Shown here: in pieces, positions 41,697 to 50,706 of the stretch
How the letters are laid out: the number at the start of each line of letters is the position of its first letter
Numbering within the stretch: position 1 is the first letter of the stretch
Assembly (NCBI RefSeq): GCF_000264945.2
Contig: NZ_CP013070.1
Location: 2,232,001 to 2,296,000, forward strand
Reading direction: 5' to 3'
DNA length: 64,000 nt
Source of the DNA: Sphingobium indicum B90A
Lineage (GTDB): Bacteria > Pseudomonadota > Alphaproteobacteria > Sphingomonadales > Sphingomonadaceae
The notes under the pieces: generated by a model
What the model was told of the DNA's origin: nothing
Database searches by the model: none
What the model saw: only the letters and a program-made list of their open reading frames with translations
Translations under genes and position numbers: made by a program

Positions 41697-43672
41697 TCCG
41701 CCGCCTGCGTCGTCAGCTCGCCCAAGGGGGTGAAGCGATAATCGCCCTCGGCCGGCCCGCGCGTCATGTTCCAGAACTCCAGCAGTTCGAACGGCCAGAC
41801 GGCGGAAACGCGGCCGGTCTTGTTCCTGTACCAGCTCGTGACGCCTTCCGCGCCCCATGCCCGCGCCCGGTTGGCGCGGTCGATCTTCCCCACGAAGGCA
41901 TCGGTCGCGGCGTCGGTAGGCTCCATGTCCTTCAGCCGCTTCACGACCAGGGTGCGGATGCACTCCAATATATATTCGATGCTGCATTCGACTATGAAGA
42001 TCGCGCTGCCGTTCGCCGCCACGGCCGAATTGGGACCGCCGCAGATGAAGAAATTGGGGAAGCCCGGCACCGTCATGGTGGCATAGGCCCGCGGATCGCC
42101 GTCCCAATATTCGTGCACCTCCACGCCGTCGCGCCCGCGCACCTCCATGTCGGCCAGGAACTCGTCCGCGCGGAAGCCGGTGGCATAGGCGATGACGTCC
42201 ACCTCATGCAGCACGCCGTCCGCCGTGACGACGCCTTCGGGCACGATCCGCTCTATTCCTTCGGTCACCAGGTCGACGTGCGGCTTGCGCAGCGTGGCCG
42301 ACCATTGGCCATTGTCGCGCAACAGGCGCTTGGCCCCCGCCGGATAGGTGGGAATGACCTTGTCGATCAGGTCCGGCCTGTCGGCGAGCTGGCGGCGGAA
42401 TTCGGCCTCCAGTTCCTGGCGGAAGGCATGGTTGATGGCGCCGATGGAACCCTCTTCGTTCCAGCCTTCATCGGCGGTGACGGTGGGCATCCGGCCTTCC
42501 GTCGCCAGCCAGAACTGCCAGAAGCGATACCAGCGCGCATAGCCCGGAATGTGCCGGAACAGCCACATCAGTTCCGGGCTGATGTCGTCCAGATAGTCGG
42601 CCGTGGGCAACAGCCAGGGCGCGCTGCGCTGGAACACCTCCAGCTTGCCGACCTCGTCGGCGATCGCCGGCGCGATCTGATAGGCGCTGGCGCCGGTCCC
42701 GATGATCGCCACCCGCTTGCCCTTCAGGCTTACGTCATGGTTCCAACGGGCGGAATGCATGCTTGCGCCCGCGAAGCTGTCCATGCCCTCGATATTGGGC
42801 AGCTTGGGCGAGTTGAGCTGGCCGGTGCCGCTGATGACGACATTGGCGCGGTGGACCCTGACCTCCCCGTCGGTGATGGCCGTCACCTCCCACTCGCCCG
42901 CTTCCTCGTCATAGATCACCGATCGGACGAGGGTATTGAAGACGATGCGGTCGCGCACGCCATAGTCATGCGCCACTTTCAGGACATAGTCCTGGATCTC
43001 CGACTGGCGCGAGAATTTCTGCGGCCAGTCGGTCTTCTGCGCGAAGCTGAAGCTATAGGCATAGTTCGACGTGTCGAGACGGCAGCCCGGATAGGTGTTT
43101 TCCCACCATGTCCCGCCGATCTCTGGATTCTTTTCCAGCACGACATGCTCCACCCCGGCCTGCTTGAGGCGATAGGCGGCGACGACGCCGGTGATGCCCG
43201 CGCCGATGATCAGCACCTTGAACGGCCGGTCGGGATCGAGTTCGGACAGGGTCCACTGGGGCGCGCCCACGTCATGGTCGGCCACCTCATGGATCAGAAG
43301 ATCCCGGTAATCGTCGAAATCGCGGGTGATGAGGAAGCTGACGATCGCCCGCAGCTCCGCATCGTCGGTGTGGCCGGGCGTCTGGATCTCGCCGTCGCGA
43401 TACCGCCTGATCGCGTCGAAGGCGAGCCGCCTCGCTTCCTTCTGCTGTGCTTCGTCAAGGCCGCCCTGCGGCATCGGGATGAAGGATTTGCGCGTATGCG
43501 GCGGCTTGAGCGATGGGGGAACCAGCGACGTGTCGCCCGTCAGCTTCGCCAGCGCGGCCAGCAGGGCGGGCAGTTCCGCCTTCTCCAATATACGCTCCAG
43601 TTCGGCATCGTCGATGTCGATCGGAAGATAGGTGTCGAACGCATCTGCATGGTCGATGGGGTTGGCGGACAT
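41693..43672 (-). CDS. Baeyer-Villiger monooxygenase, HAPMO-like
   Basis: The 659-residue flavoenzyme inserts oxygen into a ketone using FAD, NADPH and O2. The FAD fold GAGITG lies at 157-162. The Baeyer-Villiger fingerprint F-x-G-x3-H-x3-W is at 300-310 (FAGASMHSARW), and the NADPH motif GTGASA at 325-330. A 150-residue N-terminal extension (LPALLAALAKLTGDTSLV, 34-51) and the C-terminus (RAWGAEGVTSWYRNKTGRV) match the architecture of 4-hydroxyacetophenone monooxygenase rather than the shorter cyclohexanone enzymes. Start at 43672 follows GAGGAAAG; a frame to 43744 was rejected. Substrate could be aryl or alicyclic ketone. Confidence 0.88.
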   Translation of the reverse strand: MSANPIDHADAFDTYLPIDIDDAELERILEKAELPALLAALAKLTGDTSLVPPSLKPPHTRKSFIPMPQGGLDEAQQKEARRLAFDAIRRYRDGEIQTPGHTDDAELRAIVSFLITRDFDDYRDLLIHEVADHDVGAPQWTLSELDPDRPFKVLIIGAGITGVVAAYRLKQAGVEHVVLEKNPEIGGTWWENTYPGCRLDTSNYAYSFSFAQKTDWPQKFSRQSEIQDYVLKVAHDYGVRDRIVFNTLVRSVIYDEEAGEWEVTAITDGEVRVHRANVVISGTGQLNSPKLPNIEGMDSFAGASMHSARWNHDVSLKGKRVAIIGTGASAYQIAPAIADEVGKLEVFQRSAPWLLPTADYLDDISPELMWLFRHIPGYARWYRFWQFWLATEGRMPTVTADEGWNEEGSIGAINHAFRQELEAEFRRQLADRPDLIDKVIPTYPAGAKRLLRDNGQWSATLRKPHVDLVTEGIERIVPEGVVTADGVLHEVDVIAYATGFRADEFLADMEVRGRDGVEVHEYWDGDPRAYATMTVPGFPNFFICGGPNSAVAANGSAIFIVECSIEYILECIRTLVVKRLKDMEPTDAATDAFVGKIDRANRARAWGAEGVTSWYRNKTGRVSAVWPFELLEFWNMTRGPAEGDYRFTPLGELTTQAAE

Positions 43673-43736
43673 GGTCTTTCCTCTCTGGCCGCGAACCTGC
43701 GGCATATGCGTGGCGGCGCGTGAACCGGGCCGTGAA

Positions 43737-44846
43737 CTAGGCATCGAACATGATGACCTGGCGAAGCTGGTCGCCCGATGCCAGGGCGTCGAAGGCGGCG
43801 TTGATGTCCTCCAGCCCGATGCGGCGCGAAATCAGCCGCTCGACCGGCAGCCGGCCTTCGCGCCACAGCCTTTCCAGGAACGGAATGTCACGCCGGGGAA
43901 CCGACGAACCAAGATAGCTGCCGACGATGCGGCGCGCCTCGGCGGTCACCTGCAAGGGCGATATCTGCGCCATGGCGCCGGGCGCGGGCAGGCCGACCGT
44001 CACGGTCGTGCCGCCGGGCGCGGTGATGGCGAAGGCGGTTTCGAACGCCTTGGGATGGCCGGCGCATTCCATGACGATGTCGGCCCTGATCCCCCGGTCG
44101 ACGGCGTCCTGCGGCGACAGCGCCTCATCGGCGCCCAGCGAACGGGCTAGGGCGAGCTTGTCCGGAAGCGCGTCGATCGCGACGATCCGGCGCGGACGCA
44201 GCGCCTTCGCGGTGATGAGCGCGGCCATGCCGACGCCGCCCAGGCCGATGACCGCCACCACGTCCGCCTCGGTAGGCCGCGCCTCGTTGAGGAGCGCGCC
44301 GCCGCCGGTGAGCACGGCGCAGCCCAGCAGCGCCGCCACGTCCGGCGGAACGTCGTCGCCCACCGGCACGGCGGAACTGCGATGCGCGACCAGGTGATCC
44401 GCGAAGGCGGAGACCCCCAGATGGTGGAGGACGGGGTGGCCGCATTCGCTGAGGTGCACGTCGCCGTCGAGCAGCGTCCCCGCCCCGTTGGCGGCGGTGC
44501 CGCGGGTGCAGGGAATGCGCCCTTCTGTCCGGCATGCGTCGCAGGCGCCGCAGCGGGGCATGAAGGTGAGGACGACGCGCTGTCCCAGGGCGAGGTCGTC
44601 GACATCCGGCCCCAGGGCGACGACGCGCCCGCTGGATTCATGTCCCAGCAGCATGGGCAGCGGGCGCCTGCGGTTTCCGTTGATGACGGACAGGTCCGAA
44701 TGGCAGAGGCTGGCCGCCTCGACCTTGACCAATATCTCGCCAGGGCCGGGCGGCGTCAGGTCCAGCGTGCCGATCCGGATCGGCCGGCTGTCGGCATAGG
44801 GCCGCGGCGCGTCCGACGTTTCCAGGATCGCGCCCCGGATCGTCAT
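43737..44846 (-). CDS. Zinc-dependent alcohol dehydrogenase (MDR)
   Basis: The 369-residue medium-chain enzyme has catalytic zinc ligands C48 and H69-E70. The structural zinc cysteines are C99, C102, C105 and C113, and the Rossmann motif is GLGGVG. These mark a class III/benzyl-alcohol type dehydrogenase. Starts at 44891 or 44870 are also open; 44846 (MTIRGAILE) gives the family's usual N-terminus and has a GGACGGAG upstream. It lies between the second SDR and the monooxygenase, and is likely to oxidise the primary hydroxy acid, a ChnD-like role. Confidence 0.85.
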   Translation of the reverse strand: MTIRGAILETSDAPRPYADSRPIRIGTLDLTPPGPGEILVKVEAASLCHSDLSVINGNRRRPLPMLLGHESSGRVVALGPDVDDLALGQRVVLTFMPRCGACDACRTEGRIPCTRGTAANGAGTLLDGDVHLSECGHPVLHHLGVSAFADHLVAHRSSAVPVGDDVPPDVAALLGCAVLTGGGALLNEARPTEADVVAVIGLGGVGMAALITAKALRPRRIVAIDALPDKLALARSLGADEALSPQDAVDRGIRADIVMECAGHPKAFETAFAITAPGGTTVTVGLPAPGAMAQISPLQVTAEARRIVGSYLGSSVPRRDIPFLERLWREGRLPVERLISRRIGLEDINAAFDALASGDQLRQVIMFDA

Positions 44847-44895
44847 CGACCCGTCGCTCCGTCCATCCATGGCGGGGGATGCTGCGCTCATGCGA

Positions 44896-45645
44896 TCAGA
44901 CCCCGGCCATGGAGCCGCCGTCCACGACAAGGGCGGTTCCGGTGATCCAGGACGCGTCGTCGGACGCCAGGAAACTGGCCGCGCCGGCAATGTCCTCCGG
45001 CGTGCCCAGCCGACCGAGCGGATGACGCCGGGCGAGATCCTCCCGCGTGAACGTCTCGCCATGATGCGCCAGCACCGCATCCACCATCGGCGTGTCGATC
45101 ACGCCCGGGCAGATGCAGTTCACCCGGACTCCCGATGCCGCGAAATCGAGCGCCATGCACTTCGTCATTCCGACGACCGCGCTCTTGGAACTGTTGTAGG
45201 CGACCGCGCCCGGCGTGCCCTTCAGCCCCGCGACGGAGGCGATGTTGATGATCGATCCCCTGGTCTGCCGGAGATGGGGCACGCAATGCCGGGCGATCAG
45301 ATAGGCGCTGGTCGTGTTCACTTCCAGCACCCGCGTCCACCGCGCTTCGTCGATGTCGAGCACGGTGCCGCCCGCCCACATGCCCGCCGCATGCACGACC
45401 ACGTCCAGCCGCCCGGTCCATCCGACGATGGAGGCGACGGCGAATTCGATCGAGGCGGCGTCGCCGACGTCCAGGGTGGCCGCCCGCGCCCTGCCCTGTC
45501 CGCCAATCGCCTCGGCGACCTGGCCGGCGGCCCGCGCATCGATGTCGGTGACGAGGACGGACGCGCCCTGCTCCGCGAAGCGCCTGGCAATGGCTTTTCC
45601 GACGCCCCCAGCGGCGCCGGTTACGAGAACGGATTTATCCTGCAT
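44896..45645 (-). CDS. Short-chain dehydrogenase/reductase (2)
   Basis: The 249-residue SDR has cofactor motif GAAGGVG (10-16), Ser in IINIASVAG and Tyr/Lys in YNSSK. The C-terminus reads ITGTALVVDGG. It is only about 40% like SDR 1 by eye, so it probably has another substrate rather than being a recent duplicate. First gene of the minus-strand operon after the hairpin at 45679-45703. Probably performs the first alcohol oxidation of the pathway. Confidence 0.87.
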   Translation of the reverse strand: MQDKSVLVTGAAGGVGKAIARRFAEQGASVLVTDIDARAAGQVAEAIGGQGRARAATLDVGDAASIEFAVASIVGWTGRLDVVVHAAGMWAGGTVLDIDEARWTRVLEVNTTSAYLIARHCVPHLRQTRGSIINIASVAGLKGTPGAVAYNSSKSAVVGMTKCMALDFAASGVRVNCICPGVIDTPMVDAVLAHHGETFTREDLARRHPLGRLGTPEDIAGAASFLASDDASWITGTALVVDGGSMAGV

Positions 45646-45678
45646 CGAACCCTCGAAGACCCTTGGCTGAAAACGGAC

Positions 45679-45703
45679 GGCACGCGGTCGCCGACCGCGT
45701 GCC
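45679..45703 (-). terminator. Strong hairpin between TonB receptor 2 and the operon
   Basis: GGCACGCGGTC (45679-45689) and GACCGCGTGCC (45693-45703) form a perfect 11-bp stem with a 3-base loop. On the minus strand a short TTTT follows the stem after four other bases. It could end or reduce transcription from the receptor into the SDR gene, so the operon may have its own promoter within 45646-45793. Confidence 0.65.
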
Positions 45704-45793
45704 GGAAATGGCGGCGGGGAAACGGGCGCGCCCGTCTCCCGCCTTGGTCGGAGCGGCCTTGCAAGCCTGCACGCCTGTTCCGCTCCGCATGGC

Positions 45794-48115
45794 CTAGAAG
45801 CGCCAGTTCATCTGGATGCCGTAGGTCGCGGGCTGCCCCGCCAGCCTGCGGACGACGTCATAGAGCTTGGCGACGTTGGTCCAGTAATAGCTGTTGGTCA
45901 CGTTGCGGCCGAAGACGCTGACCTGCCAATTGCCGTCGCTGCCGCCGAAGCCGGCGCGCAGGTCGAGCACGCCATAATCCTTCATGTAGAGCAGCGGTTC
46001 GTTGCCGAAGCCCGCATTGGTCTTGGTCCGGTAGCTGTAGTTGACGCCCAGATTGGCATCCAGCCGCGATGAAATCGGAAAGCGGTATGCGCCGTCCAGA
46101 TTGACCTGCCATTTGGGCGTATAGGGAAAATCATTCCCCTTGAAGTTCTGGCGCGTGCCGATGATCGTGTAGTTGATGAAGTCGGACGTGACCTTCGAGT
46201 CCAGATACGTCGCCGCGGCGGTCAGCGACAGGCCGTTGGTCGGATAGACCGTGACCTGCCCCTCAAAGCCGCGAACGCGGGACTTGGGCACGTTGACCAG
46301 CGCGATCAGCGGCCCCATCAGCGTGATGATGCGCCCCTGAAGCTGCTTGTCCGAATAGTCATAGTTGAAGGCCGCGCCGGTCACGTCGACCAGCCGCCCG
46401 AAAAGCGACGCCTTGAACCCCGCCTCCAGCGCGACCACGCTTTCCTGCTTCACCGGAACATATTGGTCGACGCTGGTGCCCGAAAGGACGGGCACGCTGC
46501 CCGCCTTGTAGCCCCGGCTGGCATTCGCATAGAGCAGGACGCGCTCGGCCGGCTTCACGTCGACGCCCACCCGCCAGGACAGGCTGTCCTCGTTGAACGT
46601 CCCTTCGATATGGCTGGCATAGTTGAGATTGGCGTCCAGCGTCGAGCAACCGTCCATCGGAATGACGGGTATCGGCCCCAGCCCGGCCGCGGCGCGGATA
46701 TTGTTGAACAGCCGTGTCAGCCCGACCGCCGAATTCTGGTTGGCCGGAAGCCCGCACCCCTCATAGTCCAGGTCCGCCTTGGTATAGCGGGCGCCGGCGT
46801 GCAGCGTGACCAGGCGGCCGATGTCATAGTCGACATTGCCGAACGCGGCATAGGTGTTGAAGTCCTGATAGCCGTAGGGCGCGGCGGCGACGTCGTTGGT
46901 CAGGGGCGTGAAAAAGCTGTTCTGGGTGGAATAGTAGGTCGCCCAGATCGCATTCTCCCGCGTCTTGTCATGCGCATAGTTGACGCCCAGTATGACGGTC
47001 GCTGGCCCGAAATTGCCGGTCAGCCGCTCCTCGGTCGAAAAGGACGAGATGCGGCCGCGAATGCTCTGGTCGCCGTTCGTCAGCGACGTTCCGTCCAGGT
47101 CGATCCGCTGGTCCATGCTCATATGCGCGTAGGAATTGAGCGAGACCAGCGTGATGTCGTCGGTCAGTTCGTAATCCCCGCGCAGCACCGCCTGGTAGAA
47201 GCTGTTGTCCTTGCGGTAGGGCGTGTTGGCGTTCCAGTCGGCGGCGCGCGGCGTCTGGGGCGCGCGCGGATAGTTGGTGACGAGCGGAATGGTGCCGGCA
47301 AATGCGCCGAACAAGGGAACCACGGCGAGGAGCTGGCCCGCCTGCATATCCCCATCGTCGATGAAACCGTTGAGATTGAGCGAGAGCCTGAGGCGGTCGG
47401 ACGCCTGCCAGTCCAGAAGGAACCGGCCCTGGAGCATGCGCTGGCGGCCCAGGCTGTCGTTGCGGGTATAGCTTTGCTGCCAGCCGTCGCCCCGCACCCC
47501 GCGAACCGCCAGGCGGGCGTTGAGGCCCGGCGCGAGCGGGCCGGTGACATAGCCCTGCGCGTCCAGCGTGTTGAAGCGCGCAAAACTCGCCATCACGCCC
47601 GCGCCCAGATCATCCCTGGGCTTCGCGGCGATATAGTTGATCGCGCCGCCCGTGGCGTTCTGGCCGAACAGGGTTCCCTGCGGCCCCTTGAGCACCTCCA
47701 CCCGCTCCAGGTCGAAGGCGGCGCCGGTCGTCATCACGGAAAAGGGCAGCGGCGCCTCGTCGACATAGACGCTGACGGTCGGGCGCGCACCCACCGCCGT
47801 GTCGTAGAAGCCCACGCCGCGCAGCGAATAGACCGGCACGCCGCTGCCGCTCTGCACGAAATTGAGGCCGGGCGTGACCTTCGCCAGATCCTGGACATCG
47901 TTGATCCCCCGCGCCGCAAGCTGCTCCCCGGTCAGCGCCGTCACCGACATCGGCACGGTGCTGAGGCTCTGGGCGCGCTTCTGCGCCGTCACGACGATGT
48001 CGCTGACGCTGTTCAGGCCATTGCCCTGGTCGGCGGGGGCCGCCTGGCCATGGGCGGCATGGGGCAGAATAGCCGCCCCAGCCAGATAAAGCGCCGTCTT
48101 GAGCATTTTCATCAT
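45794..48115 (-). CDS. TonB-dependent receptor (2)
   Basis: The 773-residue outer-membrane receptor has a signal peptide ending near AAHGQA (about residue 24). A TonB-box-like SDIVVTAQKR precedes the plug (VEVLKGPQGTLFGQNATGG), and the barrel ends in Phe (IQMNWRF). Start MMKMLKTAL at 48115 follows a GGAGGGGG; a frame open to 48205 was rejected. It is transcribed from a divergent region shared with the nitronate monooxygenase. Like receptor 1, it frames the monooxygenase operon, suggesting uptake of the operon's substrate. Confidence 0.9.
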   Translation of the reverse strand: MMKMLKTALYLAGAAILPHAAHGQAAPADQGNGLNSVSDIVVTAQKRAQSLSTVPMSVTALTGEQLAARGINDVQDLAKVTPGLNFVQSGSGVPVYSLRGVGFYDTAVGARPTVSVYVDEAPLPFSVMTTGAAFDLERVEVLKGPQGTLFGQNATGGAINYIAAKPRDDLGAGVMASFARFNTLDAQGYVTGPLAPGLNARLAVRGVRGDGWQQSYTRNDSLGRQRMLQGRFLLDWQASDRLRLSLNLNGFIDDGDMQAGQLLAVVPLFGAFAGTIPLVTNYPRAPQTPRAADWNANTPYRKDNSFYQAVLRGDYELTDDITLVSLNSYAHMSMDQRIDLDGTSLTNGDQSIRGRISSFSTEERLTGNFGPATVILGVNYAHDKTRENAIWATYYSTQNSFFTPLTNDVAAAPYGYQDFNTYAAFGNVDYDIGRLVTLHAGARYTKADLDYEGCGLPANQNSAVGLTRLFNNIRAAAGLGPIPVIPMDGCSTLDANLNYASHIEGTFNEDSLSWRVGVDVKPAERVLLYANASRGYKAGSVPVLSGTSVDQYVPVKQESVVALEAGFKASLFGRLVDVTGAAFNYDYSDKQLQGRIITLMGPLIALVNVPKSRVRGFEGQVTVYPTNGLSLTAAATYLDSKVTSDFINYTIIGTRQNFKGNDFPYTPKWQVNLDGAYRFPISSRLDANLGVNYSYRTKTNAGFGNEPLLYMKDYGVLDLRAGFGGSDGNWQVSVFGRNVTNSYYWTNVAKLYDVVRRLAGQPATYGIQMNWRF

Positions 48116-48299
48116 CAATCCCCCTCCTGGGCCCATTCGACCGATGGGTTGCCTTGAAATCACAGGCTTGAACGGCACGGCCCGTCGACCGCCGCCGGGC
48201 GACACGGCCCGGCAGGGAGCGACGGGGTTCCCGCTGACTGCCTTTCACGAAGCGACGCAACCGGACTCGATCCACTCCGGCATCCCGACTCGTTGCGTT

Positions 48300-48328
48300 A
48301 TGTGTATCTACACATTCTACAATGTCAA
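48300..48328 (-). promoter_or_regulatory. Candidate promoter/operator of TonB receptor 2
   Basis: A consensus -35 TTGACA on the minus strand (48323-48328) is followed by an inverted repeat with 7-bp arms, ATGTGTA and TACACAT (48300-48315), placed where the -10 would be. No good -10 match is seen, as expected for an activator- or repressor-controlled promoter. The whole 48116-48555 divergent region contains no gene. Confidence 0.45.
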
Positions 48329-48510
48329 TCATGTTCCGCCGCACTCCTGCCAAGGCGCGGAAAAGCCCTGGGCAGGCCGAATCGGCGATGCGCAGCGTTG
48401 CGGCCACCAGAACCGCCCCGCCGCCGCCAGACATATCGATTCCTCGCAAGGCACTGTTTTCAGCCAATTTTAAATCCTGCCGTCCGCGCTTGAACAACGA
48501 TGTTTTCATT

Positions 48511-48525
48511 GGTAACACTGTTACC
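48511..48525 (+). promoter_or_regulatory. Palindromic operator, probable TetR site
   Basis: GGTAACACTGTTACC is a perfect 15-bp palindrome with a single central base, 31 bp before the nitronate monooxygenase start. TetR-family regulators bind such sites, and the TetR gene follows that enzyme in the same transcript. Confidence 0.6.
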
Positions 48526-48555
48526 GGATTGGGCAGACGACGAAGGAGCTTAGGA

Positions 48556-49560
48556 ATGCGCACGCGGATCACGGAACTGTTCGGGATCGAACATCCGATC
48601 ATACAGGGCGGGATGCACTATGTCGGCTTCGCCTCCCTCGCCGCCGCGGTTTCCAATGCGGGCGGCCTGGGCCTGATCACCGGCCTGACCCAGCGCACCC
48701 CTGAACTGCTGGGGCAGGAAATCGCGAAGGCACGGGAACTGACCGACAAGCCGTTCGGCGTGAACCTGACCTTCCTGCCGACCTTCAACGCGCCGCCCTA
48801 TGCCGAATATATCCAGGTCATCGCCGAAAACGGCATCCGGATCGTGGAAACGGCGGGGCGCAGCCCGGAAGAATATATGCCGCTGTTCAAGCAGGCCGGC
48901 ATCAAGGTCATCCACAAATGCACCTCCGTGCGCCACGCCCTGAAGGCCGAACGGATCGGCTGCGACGCGGTCAGCGTCGACGGCTTCGAATGCGGCGGCC
49001 ATCCGGGCGAAGACGACATTCCCAACATGATCCTGCTGCCGCTGGCGGCGGAGGCGCTTTCCGTGCCGTTCGTCGCGTCGGGCGGCATGGCCGACGGCCG
49101 CAGCCTGGTGGCGGCGCTGGCGCTGGGCGCCGACGGCGTCAACATGGGAACCCGTTTCGTCGCGACCCAGGACGCGCCGGTCCATGAAAATGTGAAACGG
49201 GCGCTGGTCGAGGCGACGGAACTCGATACGCGGCTGGTGATGCGGCCGCTGCGCAATACCGAACGCGTGCTCAACAATCCCGGCGTGGAGAAGATCCGCC
49301 AGATCGAACGGGAAAAGGGCGACGCGATCAAGATCGACGATATTTTCGAGCAGGTCGCGGGCGTCTATCCCAAGGTAATGGTTGAAGGCGAGGTCGATGT
49401 CGGTGCATGGAGTTGCGGGCTGGTCGTCGGATTGATCCGGGACGTGCCGACCGTGAAGGAACTTGTCGACCGCATCATGAACGAAGCCGAGCAGATCATC
49501 ACCGACCGGCTGGGCCGCTCCCTGGGCGCAACGGTCCAGAACGCGCTCGAAACGGCATAG
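48556..49560 (+). CDS. Nitronate monooxygenase-family flavoprotein
   Basis: The 334-residue FMN enzyme of the nitronate monooxygenase (2-nitropropane dioxygenase) group is a TIM barrel. It shows HPIIQGGM (13-20), GFECGGHPGED (143-153) and VASGGMADGRSL near residues 175-187, plus GADGVNMGTRF. The ATG at 48556 has AAGGAG 8-13 bp upstream; a longer frame from 48322 was rejected. Many members are annotated this way but act on other substrates, so the reaction is uncertain. Coupled to the TetR gene 4 bp downstream. Confidence 0.8.
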   Translation: MRTRITELFGIEHPIIQGGMHYVGFASLAAAVSNAGGLGLITGLTQRTPELLGQEIAKARELTDKPFGVNLTFLPTFNAPPYAEYIQVIAENGIRIVETAGRSPEEYMPLFKQAGIKVIHKCTSVRHALKAERIGCDAVSVDGFECGGHPGEDDIPNMILLPLAAEALSVPFVASGGMADGRSLVAALALGADGVNMGTRFVATQDAPVHENVKRALVEATELDTRLVMRPLRNTERVLNNPGVEKIRQIEREKGDAIKIDDIFEQVAGVYPKVMVEGEVDVGAWSCGLVVGLIRDVPTVKELVDRIMNEAEQIITDRLGRSLGATVQNALETA

Positions 49561-49564
49561 GCGC

Positions 49565-50200
49565 ATGCCGTCCGGCACGGCCCGATGGGAAGGTGGCGTC
49601 GACCTGCAACAGGTCCGCGCCACCTATCGGGACGAGACGCGGTCCGCCATCCTTGCCGCCGCCGCGCGCATTTTGAGCGAGGAAGGGCCAGCCGCGCTGA
49701 CGGTCCGGCGCGTCGCGGAGGTCGTCAACGCCTCGACCAAGATGATCTATACCTGCTTTTCGGGCAAGGCGGGGCTGCTGGACGCGCTGTATATCCACAG
49801 TTTCGACGGCTTGGGCCGCGAATTCGGAAAATGCCTGGCAGAACCTGCGCCGGTCGCCCGATTGCGGGCGATATGCAAGGCCTATCGCGCCTATGCGCTG
49901 GCGGAACCGGCATTCTACAATGTCATGTTCGGCGACCTCGGCCGGGCCTATGAAGCGCCGCTGGAAAGCCGGCGGCGCGCCTGGTCGACATTCCGCGCCA
50001 TGCGGGAGGCGGTCGCGGCCTGCCTTCCGGAAGATCGGCGGGACGAAGCCCGGCAACTCTCCCAGATGCTCTGGGCGACGCTGCACGGCGTCGTCAGTCT
50101 GGAACTCAGGGGCCTGCTCGGCGAAAAGACGGATGCCGGCGATCTGTATGACAGGACGAGCGAACTCTTCCTCCAGGGAAGCGGCCTGATCCCCTCCTGA
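49565..50200 (+). CDS. TetR-family regulator
   Basis: The 211-residue regulator has an N-terminal helix-turn-helix (about 25-70: AILAAAARILSEEG, then VRRVAEVVNASTKMIYTCFSG) and a ligand-binding helical domain typical of TetR proteins with a TetR_C_33/WHG-type C-terminus. It starts 4 bp after the nitronate monooxygenase gene and probably controls the palindrome at 48511-48525. The ribosome-binding site is weak, consistent with translational coupling. Convergent with the HxlR gene. Confidence 0.87.
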   Translation: MPSGTARWEGGVDLQQVRATYRDETRSAILAAAARILSEEGPAALTVRRVAEVVNASTKMIYTCFSGKAGLLDALYIHSFDGLGREFGKCLAEPAPVARLRAICKAYRAYALAEPAFYNVMFGDLGRAYEAPLESRRRAWSTFRAMREAVAACLPEDRRDEARQLSQMLWATLHGVVSLELRGLLGEKTDAGDLYDRTSELFLQGSGLIPS

Positions 50201-50218
50201 CCGGCGTCAGCAACCGCG

Positions 50219-50683
50219 TCAGGCGGCCGCCTTGTCGTCCATGCGCGAGGCCACGAAGTCGCGCGGCCCCAGGACCCGCCCGTCTCTGGCCTTCAGCTCG
50301 ATCCTGGCCAGCGGTTCGCCATTCTGGCGGTCGACCATCGCATATCGGGCCTCGTCCGGCTTGAAGCATGTGCTTTCGCCCCACTGCCACAGCGCCATGA
50401 GAACGACGTACAACCCCTCTCCCTTTGCGGTGAGGACATAGCGGTGGCCAACGCCGTTGTCCGCGTCCGGCTCGATCCGGAAGATGTCATGTTCGACCAG
50501 CTTCTTCAGCCGCGCGGACAATATGTTCTTGGCCAGCCCGATCGCCTTCTGGAACTCGCCGAAGCGCTCCCTTCCCTTGAAGGCTTCGCGCACGATCAGC
50601 AACGACCACCAGTCGCCGACCACTTCAAGGGAACGGGCAATGCCGCAATCGGCGTTGCCGAGATTGGTCCGCTTTCCCTTCAT
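50219..50683 (-). CDS. HxlR-family transcriptional regulator
   Basis: The 154-residue winged-helix protein has the HxlR signature (CGIARSLEVVGDWWSLLIVRE, with the conserved Cys before the helix, then LGLAKNILSARLKKLVE-type recognition helix). Start: ATG codons at 50701, 50698, 50689 and 50683 are all open; only the last has a GGAG at 6-7 bp spacing, so MKGKRTN is preferred. A 17-bp operator-like sequence lies just upstream and two near-identical copies precede the 51988-52707 gene, so it likely represses both. Confidence 0.85.
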   Translation of the reverse strand: MKGKRTNLGNADCGIARSLEVVGDWWSLLIVREAFKGRERFGEFQKAIGLAKNILSARLKKLVEHDIFRIEPDADNGVGHRYVLTAKGEGLYVVLMALWQWGESTCFKPDEARYAMVDRQNGEPLARIELKARDGRVLGPRDFVASRMDDKAAA

Positions 50684-50706
50684 CGCCATCTCCAACATCA
50701 CAGGAA

